Shown piece after piece: positions 54,005 through 63,055 of a stretch of 64,000 bases of DNA. Position 1 is the first letter of the stretch; each line of letters begins with the position of its first letter. The DNA is from Sphingomonas sp. AX6 (GTDB taxonomy: Bacteria > Pseudomonadota > Alphaproteobacteria > Sphingomonadales > Sphingomonadaceae), in assembly GCF_902506605.1 (NCBI RefSeq), contig NZ_LR733979.1:1375712-1439711 (forward strand), in the 5' to 3' direction. The notes under the pieces are model-generated. The model saw only the letters and a list, made by a program, of their open reading frames with translations. It did no database searches and had not been told where the DNA came from. Both the position numbers and the translations under genes were made by a program.

Positions 54005-55302
54005 GGTTTGTCGCGCTGATCCTCGCGCTGCTGCTCGCCGGTTGTGGCGGGGAGCGAGACGAACGCACCGAACTCGTCGTCCAGCGTTTCTTCGGCGCGT
54101 GCGAGGCCGAATATGGCCGCTCCACCGATGTCGCCGCCGCCCAAGGCGAATGCGGGATCATGACCGCGATCATCAACAAGTTCGAGGCCGAGAACCCCGA
54201 CATCCGCGTGGTCGAGAATGTCGTGTTCTGGCCCGGTTACGACCAATTGACCGCGCAGCTGGCATCCAACGACACCCCCGATCTGGTGACGATGCATGGG
54301 TCGGTGATCGCCGATTATCAGGCGCGCGGGTTGCTGAGCCCGATCGGCGAGGATCTGGCGGCAGCGGGAATCGCACCCGACGCCTTCACCGACGCGGCGC
54401 GCGCGGCAGTGACGATCGACGGCGAGATCTGGGGGATGCCGATCGATACATGGGCACCGCTCTGGCACATCAACACCAACCTGTTCCGCAAGGCAGGGCT
54501 GATGCGCGGCGATCAGCCGATCCTGCCGACCAGCCCGGAGGAATTGTTCGCGCAGGCCGAGCAGTTTAGCGCGCGCACCGGCAAACCCTATTTCGTGCAA
54601 GGCACCGCGAACGAATATGCGGGCTTCACGCGCAATTTCTACACCTTCGTCATGCAGCAGCAGGGCGATTTGTTTGTGGGCGGTCGCGCCAATTTCCGGA
54701 CTCCAGAGGCGGCCGAGGCGCTGCGGCTGTTCAAGCAAATCCACGACCGCGACATGACGACAAAGAACCAGGATTATAGCGCTGCGGTGTCCGGATTCCT
54801 GCGCGGCGATGGCGGCGTGTTTCTGGTCGGCACCTGGATGGTCGGCGATTTCGAGGCGGAGGCGCAGACCACGGACCGCGCGCTGTCGGGCGGCTATGCG
54901 GTCGTGCCCTATCCGCGGCTATACGCGCGCGACGTCACCTTTGCCGATGGGCATGGCTTCGTGATGCCGACCGATGCCGATCGCACGCCCAAGGAACGGG
55001 AGGCGGCGATGCGCTTCCTGAAATTCTTCGCTGCCCACGAATATGACTGGTCGCGCACCGGGCATTTGCCGTCGTTGCAAGCGGTGATCGACAGCCCCGA
55101 ATGGCGCGCGTTGCCGCATCGCGGTGCGCTGGCTACGCTCGCAACTAACGCCGCGCCGCTGCCCAAGGAAGTGCGCCGTCAATTCCCGATCGAAACCATC
55201 GTCGGCCAGGAAGCCGCCGCCGCGATTTCCGGCGCCAAACCGATACCGCAAGCGCTTGCCGACATGGAGCGGCGCGTGAACGCGATCCTCGACCAACTCT
55301 AG
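54001..55302 (+). CDS. Extracellular sugar-binding lipoprotein of the ABC importer
   Basis: This 433-residue family-1 solute-binding protein has a lipoprotein signal with lipobox LLAGC (Cys15). The mature N-terminus is unusual: FFGACEAEYGRSTDVAAAQG followed by ECGIMTAI places two Cys about 17 residues apart, possibly a disulfide. The binding core continues INKFEAENPDIRVVENVVFW ... NDTPDLVTMHGSVIADY ... GMPIDTWAPLWHINTNLF. Family length is about 420-440, so it is complete. It is the fourth gene of the operon and lies 18 bp before the arabinofuranosidase, supporting an arabinoside ligand. Confidence 0.92.
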   Translation: MRFVALILALLLAGCGGERDERTELVVQRFFGACEAEYGRSTDVAAAQGECGIMTAIINKFEAENPDIRVVENVVFWPGYDQLTAQLASNDTPDLVTMHGSVIADYQARGLLSPIGEDLAAAGIAPDAFTDAARAAVTIDGEIWGMPIDTWAPLWHINTNLFRKAGLMRGDQPILPTSPEELFAQAEQFSARTGKPYFVQGTANEYAGFTRNFYTFVMQQQGDLFVGGRANFRTPEAAEALRLFKQIHDRDMTTKNQDYSAAVSGFLRGDGGVFLVGTWMVGDFEAEAQTTDRALSGGYAVVPYPRLYARDVTFADGHGFVMPTDADRTPKEREAAMRFLKFFAAHEYDWSRTGHLPSLQAVIDSPEWRALPHRGALATLATNAAPLPKEVRRQFPIETIVGQEAAAAISGAKPIPQALADMERRVNAILDQL

Positions 55303-55320
55303 ATTTCACGGACCCCAGCC

Positions 55321-56829
55321 ATGCTCAAATCCCGCATCATCGCCGACAAGGACTTCGTCGTCGCCCCGCTCGACCGGCGCGTGTTCGGGACGTTCGTCGA
55401 GCATATGGGGCGCTGCGTTTACGGTGGGATCTACGAGCCCGGTCATCCCACCGCTGACGCGGATGGCCTTCGCGGCGACGTGCTGGCGCTGACCAAAGAG
55501 CTGGGCGTCACCATCGTCCGTTATCCTGGTGGCAATTTCCTGTCCGGCTATAACTGGGAGGATGGCGTCGGACCGAAGGAGGATCGCCCCGTCCGGCTCG
55601 ACATGGCCTGGGGGTCGACCGAAACCAACCAGTTCGGCACCAACGAATTCATGACCTGGGTCGACAAGGCCGGGGTCGAGCCGATGTTCGCGGTCAATCT
55701 GGGCACGCGCGGCCCGGCCGAGGCGCAGAACTTCATCGAATATTGCACCCATCCGGGCGGCACCAAATATTCCGAGCTGCGCAAGTCGCATGGTCGCGCG
55801 GAGCCCTATGCCATCAACTTCTGGTGCCTGGGCAACGAGATGGACGGGCCGTGGCAGACGGGTGCCAAGACGGCGTACGAATATGGCCGCATCGCCACCG
55901 AAACCGCCAAGGTGATGCGCTGGACCAAAGGCGACCTGACGCTTGCCGCCTGCGGATCGTCGGCGCGGACGATGCCGACCTATGGCGCGTGGGAATATGA
56001 GGTGCTCGACCAGTGTTTCGATCAGGTCGATTTCATCTCGCTCCACCAATATTTCGAGAATCACGAAAGCGAGGTCGTCCGCTTCCTGACCGTTGTCGAC
56101 GACCTCGAACACTTCATCGTCGAGGTTGCGGCTATCGCCGATGCAGTCGCCGCAAAGCGCCGGTCACCCAAGCGCATCATGTTGTCGATCGACGAATGGA
56201 ATGTCTGGTATCGCGCGCGGTCGGGGGAACAACTGCGCTCCGCCACCTGGGAACAGGCACCCAAGCTGCTCGAGGAAATCTATAATTTCGAGGACGCTTT
56301 GGTGATCGGCGGCGCGCTGATCGTGATGATGAACCATGCCGACCGGGTAAAGGCCGCGTGCATCGCGCAGTTGGTCAACGTAATCGGGCCGATCATGACC
56401 GAAACCGGTGGTCCGGCATGGCGGCAGACAATCTTTCATCCTTTCGCCCAGTCCGCGCGCTATGCGCAGGGCGAGGTGCTGCGGCTGAATGTCGATACCG
56501 GCAGCTTCAAAGCGGGTAATCAGGATTCCGCGCCCTTGTTGCTGACGACTGCGGTGCATGACCCGGACACCGGGCGGGTGACGATCTTCGCGCTCAACCG
56601 CTCGACGGATCAGGAAATGCAGCTTTCCGTCGAGTTGCGCGGGTTAGGTGCGCGTTCGCTGGTAGAGGCGCACGAGCTGCACCATGAAGACATCAAGGCG
56701 ATCAATAGCAAGGACGATCCCGATCAGGTCGCGCCGGTCGCGCATGATCGGGTGGCAGTTGAGGGCGAAACGCTAACCGCGACGCTGAAACCGCTGTCGT
56801 GGAACGTGTTCATCACGGATCGCGCCTGA
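55321..56829 (+). CDS. Alpha-N-arabinofuranosidase, GH51
   Basis: This 502-residue GH51 enzyme releases terminal L-arabinose from arabinan and arabinoxylan oligosaccharides. The acid/base Glu173 (CLGNEMDGPW) and nucleophile Glu292 (LSIDEWNVWY) are in place. The opening FVVAPLDRRVFGTFVEHMGR is typical of the family. No signal peptide is present, so it works in the cytosol on imported oligosaccharides. The barrel is followed by a C-terminal beta domain with FALNRSTDQEMQLSVELRG. It is cotranscribed with the ABC importer and followed by the GntR gene. Confidence 0.96.
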   Translation: MLKSRIIADKDFVVAPLDRRVFGTFVEHMGRCVYGGIYEPGHPTADADGLRGDVLALTKELGVTIVRYPGGNFLSGYNWEDGVGPKEDRPVRLDMAWGSTETNQFGTNEFMTWVDKAGVEPMFAVNLGTRGPAEAQNFIEYCTHPGGTKYSELRKSHGRAEPYAINFWCLGNEMDGPWQTGAKTAYEYGRIATETAKVMRWTKGDLTLAACGSSARTMPTYGAWEYEVLDQCFDQVDFISLHQYFENHESEVVRFLTVVDDLEHFIVEVAAIADAVAAKRRSPKRIMLSIDEWNVWYRARSGEQLRSATWEQAPKLLEEIYNFEDALVIGGALIVMMNHADRVKAACIAQLVNVIGPIMTETGGPAWRQTIFHPFAQSARYAQGEVLRLNVDTGSFKAGNQDSAPLLLTTAVHDPDTGRVTIFALNRSTDQEMQLSVELRGLGARSLVEAHELHHEDIKAINSKDDPDQVAPVAHDRVAVEGETLTATLKPLSWNVFITDRA

Positions 56830-56865
56830 CCAGCGGCATTGTATCGACCCGCGCCCGCGCTAAAG

Positions 56866-57633
56866 ATGAGGGAGATGGCGACGAAAGCGAAACCGACCAA
56901 GGCACCTGATGCGCGTGCGCGGCGCAAGTCGCTGCGCATCCACGGGACGATTGCGCGCGACCTGGGGATTCATATCGTCACTGGCCGTTACAAGCCCGGC
57001 GAAGTGCTGAACGGAGAGATTGCGGCAAGCGATCGCCTGCACGTCTCGCGCACCGCGTATCGCGAGGCGCTCAGGATGCTGGCCGCCAAGGGACTGGTCG
57101 AATCGCGGCCCAAAACTGGTACGCGGGTTTCCGCGCGTGAGAAATGGCACATGCTCGATCCGGACGTGCTGTCGTGGATCTTCGAATTCGAACCTACCGA
57201 CGAACTGCTCGACAGCCTGTTCGAACTGCGCAAGATCGTCGAGCCGGAAGCCGCAGCGCTGGCCGCCGAGCGCCGCACCGACGCGCATATCGCGGCGATG
57301 GCCGAGGCGCTCGAGGGGATGGAGAAACACACGCTCGCGGTCGAGGAAGGCCGTGTCGCAGACCAGAATTTCCACGCTGCATTGCTCGATGCGTCGGGCA
57401 ATCCGTTTCTACTGACGCTGACCAGCGGGGTAGGGGCAGCGGTCGCGTGGACCACGATCTTCAAACAGCGTAACAGCCCGCTGCAACGCGATCCGCTGCC
57501 CGATCATCGCCGCGTATTCGAAGCGGTGGCAAAGGGCGACCGCGCGGCGGCACATCAGGCGATGTCCGATCTGGTTGATATGGCGCTGGAGGATACCCGC
57601 CGGTCGCGCGCGCCCCGCCGCGCGCGGGTGTAA
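56866..57633 (+). CDS. FadR-subfamily GntR transcriptional regulator
   Basis: This 255-residue regulator has a GntR winged helix (about residues 20-85: GIHIVTGRYKPGEVLNGEIA, RLHVSRTAYREALRMLAAKG, LVESRPKTGTRV) and an all-helical FCD effector domain (about 105-245). The FCD metal or ligand site is suggested by DQNFHAALLDASGNPFL and PDHRRVFEAV, with conserved Asp and His residues. I chose the ATG at 56866; a second ATG at 56875 is equally possible. It ends three bases from the convergent MFS gene. Its location between the two arabinose transcripts makes it the obvious local regulator, probably of the CTCAGACA sites. Confidence 0.92.
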   Translation: MREMATKAKPTKAPDARARRKSLRIHGTIARDLGIHIVTGRYKPGEVLNGEIAASDRLHVSRTAYREALRMLAAKGLVESRPKTGTRVSAREKWHMLDPDVLSWIFEFEPTDELLDSLFELRKIVEPEAAALAAERRTDAHIAAMAEALEGMEKHTLAVEEGRVADQNFHAALLDASGNPFLLTLTSGVGAAVAWTTIFKQRNSPLQRDPLPDHRRVFEAVAKGDRAAAHQAMSDLVDMALEDTRRSRAPRRARV

Positions 57634-57636
57634 CGC

Positions 57637-58944
57637 TTAATCGAGCCGCGCTTCGGGTTCTGCGTTCGTGACCTTGCAGCCCCATAGTGCATAGAACAGC
57701 ACATAAAGCTCGCACGCCGCGGTCAGCAGGAACGACCATTGCAGGCCGTACATATCCGCGAGCCAGCCCTGCACGATCACCAGCGCACCGCCCGCGATCG
57801 CCATGATCAGCAGCCCCGACCCTTCCTCGGTCAACGGGCCAAGCCCGCGGATGCCGAGCGTGAAGATTGTCGGGAACATGATCGAGTGGAACAGCCCAAC
57901 CAGGATCAGCGACCACATCGCGAGTGGCCCGCTTGCGAACACGGTGACCATCATCACCACGAACGCGCCGATGCTGAACCAGGCGAGCACCTTTTCGGCC
58001 GCGACTTTCTGCATGATCGCCGCACCCGCAAAGCGCCCGACCATCATCCCGCCCCATAGCAGGAATAGATAGTTGGACGCCTGTTGATGCGTCATGTCGC
58101 CGATTTCGGGCTGGGAGATGAAGTTGATGAACAGGTTGGAGACGCCGATTTCGGCGATCAGATAGATGAAGATCGCGGGCACACCGAACACCAGATTGCG
58201 GTGCCGCCATAGCGAATGGCCGCTGCGGTCCGCCGCCGATGCCCGCCGTGTCGCGGCACCCATGTCGGGCAGCTTGTAGCGCGCGATCATCACCGCCAGC
58301 GCGACCAGCACGACGGCGACGATCAGATAGGGGAGCTGGACCGACTGAGCATCGGCAAGCCGCTCCGCCTCGGTCAGCACGGTGCCGACTTCGGACGTGC
58401 CGCCCGTCGACCTGCCGAGGATCAGGTAGCCGCCGAACAGGGGCGCCAGCGTCGTCCCCATCGAGTTGAACGCCTGGACGAAATTCAGGCGGGCAGGTGC
58501 GCTTTCGGCAGGGCCGATCACCGCGACATAGGGATTGGCCGCGACCTGAAGCAGGGTGATGCCGCTTGCGACCACGAACAACGCGACCAGCACCACCCAA
58601 TAGGACGGGATCATCGACGCCGGGATCATCATCAGCGCCCCGACCGCCATCGCCAGCAGGCCGTACACCATCGATTTCTTGTACCCGACCCGCTCGATCA
58701 GTTTGGCCGAGGGGATCGACGCAACGAAATAGGCGAAGAACCACACGCTTTCGATCAGCGTGGTCTGGGTATAGCTGAGGTCGAAGACGCTGCGCAGATG
58801 CGGCAACAGCGTGTTGTTGATGACGGTGATGAAGCCCCAGATAAAGAATAGCGAGGCCAGCACCCACAGCGCGCCGCGATAGATCGGGACCGTGCGCGCG
58901 CCTGACGGGGTTGCGGTCGGATCGGCGGCGGCGGGTGCGGGCAT
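57637..58944 (-). CDS. FucP-type sugar MFS permease
   Basis: This 435-residue MFS permease of the glucose/galactose-fucose:H+ symporter (FucP) family has about 12 helices. FFIWGFITVINNTLLPHLRS (the F-F-x-W-G-F motif with Asn), NPYVAVIGP and SMGTTLAPLFGGYLI are hallmark segments. It would bring free L-arabinose, released by the upstream GH43 enzyme, across the inner membrane. It is the third gene of the TonB receptor-GH43-MFS operon, 14 bases after GH43. The frame is open further upstream, but the ATG at 58944 is the natural start. Confidence 0.93.
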   Translation of the reverse strand: MPAPAAADPTATPSGARTVPIYRGALWVLASLFFIWGFITVINNTLLPHLRSVFDLSYTQTTLIESVWFFAYFVASIPSAKLIERVGYKKSMVYGLLAMAVGALMMIPASMIPSYWVVLVALFVVASGITLLQVAANPYVAVIGPAESAPARLNFVQAFNSMGTTLAPLFGGYLILGRSTGGTSEVGTVLTEAERLADAQSVQLPYLIVAVVLVALAVMIARYKLPDMGAATRRASAADRSGHSLWRHRNLVFGVPAIFIYLIAEIGVSNLFINFISQPEIGDMTHQQASNYLFLLWGGMMVGRFAGAAIMQKVAAEKVLAWFSIGAFVVMMVTVFASGPLAMWSLILVGLFHSIMFPTIFTLGIRGLGPLTEEGSGLLIMAIAGGALVIVQGWLADMYGLQWSFLLTAACELYVLFYALWGCKVTNAEPEARLD

Positions 58945-58958
58945 CAGTTCATTCCCCT

Positions 58959-59975
58959 CTACAGCGCGACCGGCCAGCCATCGGGCGTCCAGCCTAACGG
59001 CTGGATGCGCAAAGTCGGCGCGCCGTCCTTCTTGGTGTCGTACGCGTGATAGACGATGTAATCGCGCGCGCCATCGCGCAGGATCGCGACATGCCCCGGT
59101 CCGACGAAGCGCTTGGTGTCGTCGAGGCTGGCGTGGAGCACGACGAGCCCGCCGCCGTCCATCATCGATCGGCCCTTGTAATCGACATAAGGCCCGGTGA
59201 TCGCGTTGGATCGTCCGACGACGGTGAAGTAGCTGCTCTTGGCCCCGCGGCAGCAGAAATCGAACGAGACGAACTGATAATAATAGCCGTCGCGCTTGAT
59301 GATGAAGGGTGCCTCGACCGCGCCGGGGGTGGGGCGTTCGGCGATCGCATGGAGCTTGGTTTCCTCGGCGGATCGCTTGCCGGTCGCCGGATCGACGCGG
59401 AACAATTTGATCCCCGACCAGAAGCTGCCGAAGCTCATCCACTGGCTGCCGTCGTCATCGACGAACAGATTGGGATCGATCGCGTTGTAATCGTCGCCGC
59501 TGTCGGAAGCGAACACCATGCCTTCGTCGCGCCACGCATAATCGGGCGAGGCGGGGTCGAGCGTCGCGTTGGTCGCGAGCCCGATCGCCGATCGGTTCTT
59601 GCCGAAGGTCGAGATCGAATAATAGACGCGGTAACGGTCGCCGACCTTCGCGACATCGGGCGCCCAGATGCCGACCGTCCCCGGCACCGCCTTCTTCGCC
59701 CAGTCCGGCATCGCGTCGAACACCGCGCCGCTGCGCTTCCAGGTGACGAGATCGGTCGAACTGCGGATATGGATCAGCCCGCCGCCGTCCTTTTCCTGAG
59801 CGGTGGTGAACAGGTAATAGACGCCGTCCTGTTTGATGATGACGGGATCGTGGACGGGCACGAGGTCGCCGGTCATCCGGTCGTTGATCGATGCCTGCGG
59901 TGCGGTCGCGCTTTGCGGCGCGGCGCCCAGAAGCGCCACGCCGCACAGGCCGATGAGGAAAATCCGTGCGATCAT
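58959..59975 (-). CDS. Exported GH43 arabinan endo-1,5-alpha-L-arabinosidase
   Basis: This 338-residue five-bladed propeller enzyme has a signal peptide (MIARIFLIGLCGVALLGAAP). The GH43 triad is present as Asp43 (VHDPVIIKQDG), Asp167 (NAIDPNLFVDDDG) and Glu221 (GAVEAPFIIKRDG). Their spacing (124 and 178 residues from the first) closely matches endo-arabinanases. It probably cuts arabinan into oligosaccharides in the periplasm. Its start overlaps the TonB receptor stop by four bases. Exo-acting or xylosidase activity of other GH43 subfamilies cannot be fully excluded. Confidence 0.92.
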   Translation of the reverse strand: MIARIFLIGLCGVALLGAAPQSATAPQASINDRMTGDLVPVHDPVIIKQDGVYYLFTTAQEKDGGGLIHIRSSTDLVTWKRSGAVFDAMPDWAKKAVPGTVGIWAPDVAKVGDRYRVYYSISTFGKNRSAIGLATNATLDPASPDYAWRDEGMVFASDSGDDYNAIDPNLFVDDDGSQWMSFGSFWSGIKLFRVDPATGKRSAEETKLHAIAERPTPGAVEAPFIIKRDGYYYQFVSFDFCCRGAKSSYFTVVGRSNAITGPYVDYKGRSMMDGGGLVVLHASLDDTKRFVGPGHVAILRDGARDYIVYHAYDTKKDGAPTLRIQPLGWTPDGWPVAL

Positions 59976-62788
59976 CGATCGAAGGAATAGCGTACGCCGA
60001 GCGCAAATGTCCGCGGCAATAGCGTCGTGCCCAAATTATGCGTCTGCGGCCCGCCCGCATCGCCGAAGCGATAGTAGTTCTGCTGAACCTCGTTGGTCAG
60101 GTTGACCGCGTCGAAGGTGATGCCGAGCCGCGGGGTGGCGGCAATGGTGAGCTGAAAATCGAGGCTGCTTTCGGGCCGCCGCCACACGCCGATCGGATTG
60201 GCGAACAGCCGCGCTTCGTTGTTGGCGAGGAACTCCTTGCGCCAGACATAGGAGAGCCGCGCGCCGACGGGACCGCGTTCATAGGCGGCAGTGACGTTGT
60301 ACGACAGGTCGGACACGCCGAAAAAGGCCGATTCGGTCTGGCCGGTGATGTTGCCCGCACTGTCGGTCAGCGGGATGTTTTGCGACGAATCGAGCAGAGT
60401 CAGGCTGCCCTGCAAGCCGAAGCCGTTGAAAATGCCGGGCAGACGCGGGAACAGCGTGACGCCGACCTCGATCCCTTCGAGCACACCGTTGGAGGCATTC
60501 TCGGGACGGGTAATGCCGAAGCGCGTGGTTTGCGCCGCGTCGTTGAGCGGCGGCGTCGCGAATTCGATCAGCGAGGTGATCGGCACCACCAGCCCCTCGA
60601 TCTCACGGCGGAAGACCGTCGTGTAGATCGCGCTGTCGCGCGCGAAATACCATTCGAGGGCAAGATCGTAATTCTTCGAGGTGGTCGGCTGCAAATCGAC
60701 ATTGCCACCGCTGCCCGACCCGCGCCCGATCCCGGTCAGATCGCCGACGAGATTGAGATTGGGATTGAGGTCGGCAAAGCCCGGACGCCGCAGCGTCTGG
60801 CCATAGTTGAACCGGATCCGGAAATTGTCGAACAGCTCGTAACGCAGCGTCGCGCTCGGCAACAGACGGCTGGTGGTCTGCGATCCCGAGGTGGTTACGC
60901 CCGAAATGCGATCGGTGAAAACCAGATCGGTATCGACATCGACATAGCGGGCACCGGCCTGAATTTGCAGCGGACGCCCGAACAGATCGACTTCGAAATC
61001 GCCCTGAACATAGGCCGCCATCGACACTTCGTTGATGTCGAAAATGTCGGTCAGCGAAAGGTCGCCGCTGAGCGGGAGGTTGTAGAGGCTGCGGATCGCA
61101 TCGGTATTTTGGGCGATGTAATAGCCATTGGGCGCGATCCATGACGTCGGAACATTGGCGCGACCCTGATAGAAATCGTCGTTCTGAAAGACGAGGCCGG
61201 GGTCGAGCGTCTCGAACCCGACGCCGAGTCCGCCTGCCGATTGTTCGCGCACCGAATCCATCGCCGAGCGGTTGTCGTACCGGATGCCGGTCTTGAACTT
61301 GCGAAGGAATCCGGCGTCGAATTCCTTTTCGTAATCGAGGTGGCCGGTCATCGCGTCGCCCCGCGACCGGTTGGCGTTGTCGAAGAACTCGCCGACATCC
61401 CATTGCGATGGATCGGTCAACAGCGCGTTGTCGTTGAAATTATAGGCCGGGATGCCGTCATTCGCGTTGAAATCGACGTCGATCATCGACGCCACGCGGC
61501 TGATCCGCATGGCCAGAAATTGCGAGTTGAACTCGCTGTTCTGGTACGACAGGTCGGCATTGATACGACCGCCGTCGATGGTTTCCCATTTGCCATTCAG
61601 CGCATAGACGAAGCTGTCGGTCTTGCTGCGGTTATAGTCGCCCGAGTTGAAACCGAACACATCGCCCGCGCGACGCGACTTGATGATGTTGGTGCCGTCG
61701 AACAGCTCGAACGTGCTGCCGGGATTGGGGCCAAGCGCTCCCCAGAAATCGACGAAGCTGAAAAACAGGTTGTTGAAGGTGGTCTGTTCGAACTGGTTCC
61801 AGAAGAATTCGAACGTATAGGTCGAACTGGAATTGGGCGACCATTGCAGCGCGGCATTGACGGCAGGGCGCGTCCGCTTGCCCGCGACATCGGGGCTGAA
61901 CACCGCGTCGCGCGACAGATAATAGGGCACCTGTTGACCGTTCAGCAGAAAGGTCGATCCCGGTTCGGTCGGCAGACCGAGTTCGGTGCCGGGCTGCCAT
62001 GCGCCGGTTTCGGGAAAGACGCGCTGGAGCGGCGCAAATCCCGGCGGCGGATTTTCGGTGACGAACGGCACCATCGCGCCCGCCGTCACGCTTTGCTCGC
62101 GAAAGTCGGTCTTCGCATAGCTGCCGTTGATCAGGATGCCGACATCGCCGATCCCGGTTTCCCACCGCTTGCTGATCAGCGCGGACAGGTTGGGATTATA
62201 GCTGTCGGCCTGTTCGTTGTAGATGCCGCGCGCGACTCCCGATATCGCGAAATCGTCGAAGTCGAACGGACGGCGCGTGAACACGTCGATCTGGCCCGCG
62301 ATTCCCGTCTCGATCTGCTCGGCGGCGCGCGTCTTATAGACGTCGATCCGGCGGACCAGATTGGCGGGGATGTCCTGCAACGCAAAGGCGCGGCCCGATG
62401 CGGTGAAGATGTTGCGACCGTTCATCGTCGTCAGCGCATCGGGCAGCCCGCGGATCGAGATGCCCGAGGCTTCGCCCGCGCCGCGATTGGTGACCTGGAT
62501 CCCGGTAACCCGCTGCAAGGCTTCGACGACATTGTTGTCGGGCAGCTTGCCGACATCCTCCGCAACCACCGAATCGACGATCTGAACCGATTCGCGCCGG
62601 ATGTCGATCGCTTCGGTGATCGCCGCGCGGATGCCGGTAACAACGATGTCGCTGCCCTCTTGCGCAGGCGCGGGCTCGCCCTGCGCGGGCGGTGGCTGGG
62701 TGGTGCTGGTCTGTGCCTTTGCCGAGGCGGAAGTCAGGGCCAACGTCGTCAGCGACGCGGCACACAGGATTGCGGCCTTGCGATTCAT
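59972..62788 (-). CDS. TonB-dependent receptor for arabinan oligosaccharides
   Basis: This 938-residue outer-membrane receptor has a signal peptide (NRKAAILCAASLTTLALTSA, ending AKAQ). A TonB-box-like and plug region begins DIVVTGIRAAITEAIDIRRE and continues DVGKLPDNNVVEALQRVTGI, as in sphingomonad and Caulobacter carbohydrate receptors. The C-terminal 22-strand barrel ends LGVRYSFDR. I chose the ATG at 62788 (AGGGG nine bases upstream) over the ATG at 62797. It heads the operon with GH43 and the MFS permease and carries an operator-like site at its transcription start. The ligand is inferred from those neighbours. Confidence 0.94.
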   Translation of the reverse strand: MNRKAAILCAASLTTLALTSASAKAQTSTTQPPPAQGEPAPAQEGSDIVVTGIRAAITEAIDIRRESVQIVDSVVAEDVGKLPDNNVVEALQRVTGIQVTNRGAGEASGISIRGLPDALTTMNGRNIFTASGRAFALQDIPANLVRRIDVYKTRAAEQIETGIAGQIDVFTRRPFDFDDFAISGVARGIYNEQADSYNPNLSALISKRWETGIGDVGILINGSYAKTDFREQSVTAGAMVPFVTENPPPGFAPLQRVFPETGAWQPGTELGLPTEPGSTFLLNGQQVPYYLSRDAVFSPDVAGKRTRPAVNAALQWSPNSSSTYTFEFFWNQFEQTTFNNLFFSFVDFWGALGPNPGSTFELFDGTNIIKSRRAGDVFGFNSGDYNRSKTDSFVYALNGKWETIDGGRINADLSYQNSEFNSQFLAMRISRVASMIDVDFNANDGIPAYNFNDNALLTDPSQWDVGEFFDNANRSRGDAMTGHLDYEKEFDAGFLRKFKTGIRYDNRSAMDSVREQSAGGLGVGFETLDPGLVFQNDDFYQGRANVPTSWIAPNGYYIAQNTDAIRSLYNLPLSGDLSLTDIFDINEVSMAAYVQGDFEVDLFGRPLQIQAGARYVDVDTDLVFTDRISGVTTSGSQTTSRLLPSATLRYELFDNFRIRFNYGQTLRRPGFADLNPNLNLVGDLTGIGRGSGSGGNVDLQPTTSKNYDLALEWYFARDSAIYTTVFRREIEGLVVPITSLIEFATPPLNDAAQTTRFGITRPENASNGVLEGIEVGVTLFPRLPGIFNGFGLQGSLTLLDSSQNIPLTDSAGNITGQTESAFFGVSDLSYNVTAAYERGPVGARLSYVWRKEFLANNEARLFANPIGVWRRPESSLDFQLTIAATPRLGITFDAVNLTNEVQQNYYRFGDAGGPQTHNLGTTLLPRTFALGVRYSFDR

Positions 62789-62840
62789 CGGTTCCATCCC
62801 CTGGGTCGCGGCGCAGACTTTTGATGCTGCGCTCTTATTA

Positions 62841-62848
62841 CTCAGACA
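62841..62848. promoter_or_regulatory. CTCAGACA operator half-site at the TonB receptor promoter
   Basis: ATTACTCAGACAAA at 62837-62850 is the same 14-base string found at the ABC operon operator (51147-51160). It lies directly after the TonB receptor -10 box, across the predicted start of transcription. The opposite half-site is not conserved here. Confidence 0.55.
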
Positions 62849-62850
62849 AA

Positions 62851-62879
62851 AAGCTATCGCGGGCGATTGCGGGATGCAA
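62851..62879 (-). promoter_or_regulatory. Promoter of the TonB receptor-GH43-MFS operon
   Basis: On the minus strand TTGCAT (62879-62874) and TAGCTT (62856-62851) are 17 bases apart. The predicted start falls on the CTCAGACA motif at 62841-62848, leaving a leader of about 55 bases. The call is pattern-based but supported by the same promoter-operator geometry at 51123 and 63006. Confidence 0.55.
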
Positions 62880-62896
62880 GCGCTTATTCCGTAATT

Positions 62897-62904
62897 CTCA
62901 GACA
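62897..62904. promoter_or_regulatory. Second CTCAGACA copy between divergent arabinose genes
   Basis: AATTCTCAGACA at 62893-62904 repeats the operator motif 56 bp from the copy at 62841, just upstream of the TonB receptor -35 box. Two same-orientation copies could allow cooperative binding or looping. Confidence 0.5.
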
Positions 62905-63005
62905 TTTCGATTTTCGGCAGCGCGTAGATCCGAAATGCTGCCGGTATTGCTGGGTTTTCGGTTAGAGCTGGCATTTGGTAGTGCGATAGGATTGGAGATG
63001 GCGGG

Positions 63006-63034
63006 TTGATCGAACATCCTGCCGTCGATATGTC
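63006..63034 (+). promoter_or_regulatory. Promoter of the aldehyde dehydrogenase gene
   Basis: TTGATC (63006-63011) and TATGTC (63029-63034) are separated by 17 bases. The -10 box overlaps TGTCTGAG at 63031-63038, the reverse complement of the CTCAGACA motif. Confidence 0.55.
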
Positions 63035-63038
63035 TGAG
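63031..63038. promoter_or_regulatory. CTCAGACA operator (reverse orientation) at the aldehyde dehydrogenase promoter
   Basis: TGTCTGAGTTAAT at 63031-63043 reads ATTAACTCAGACA on the other strand, matching the extended motif at 51147, 62837 and 62893. It covers the -10 box and lies just before the AGGAG ribosome site. Confidence 0.55.
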
Positions 63039-63055
63039 TTAATCAGGAGAGTGGA

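Noticed and set aside
57461..58867. A long alternative minus-strand frame overlapping the FucP-type permease
   Set aside because: The product is Arg/Gly-rich and frame-shifted relative to the permease, which has 12 clear helices and family motifs.
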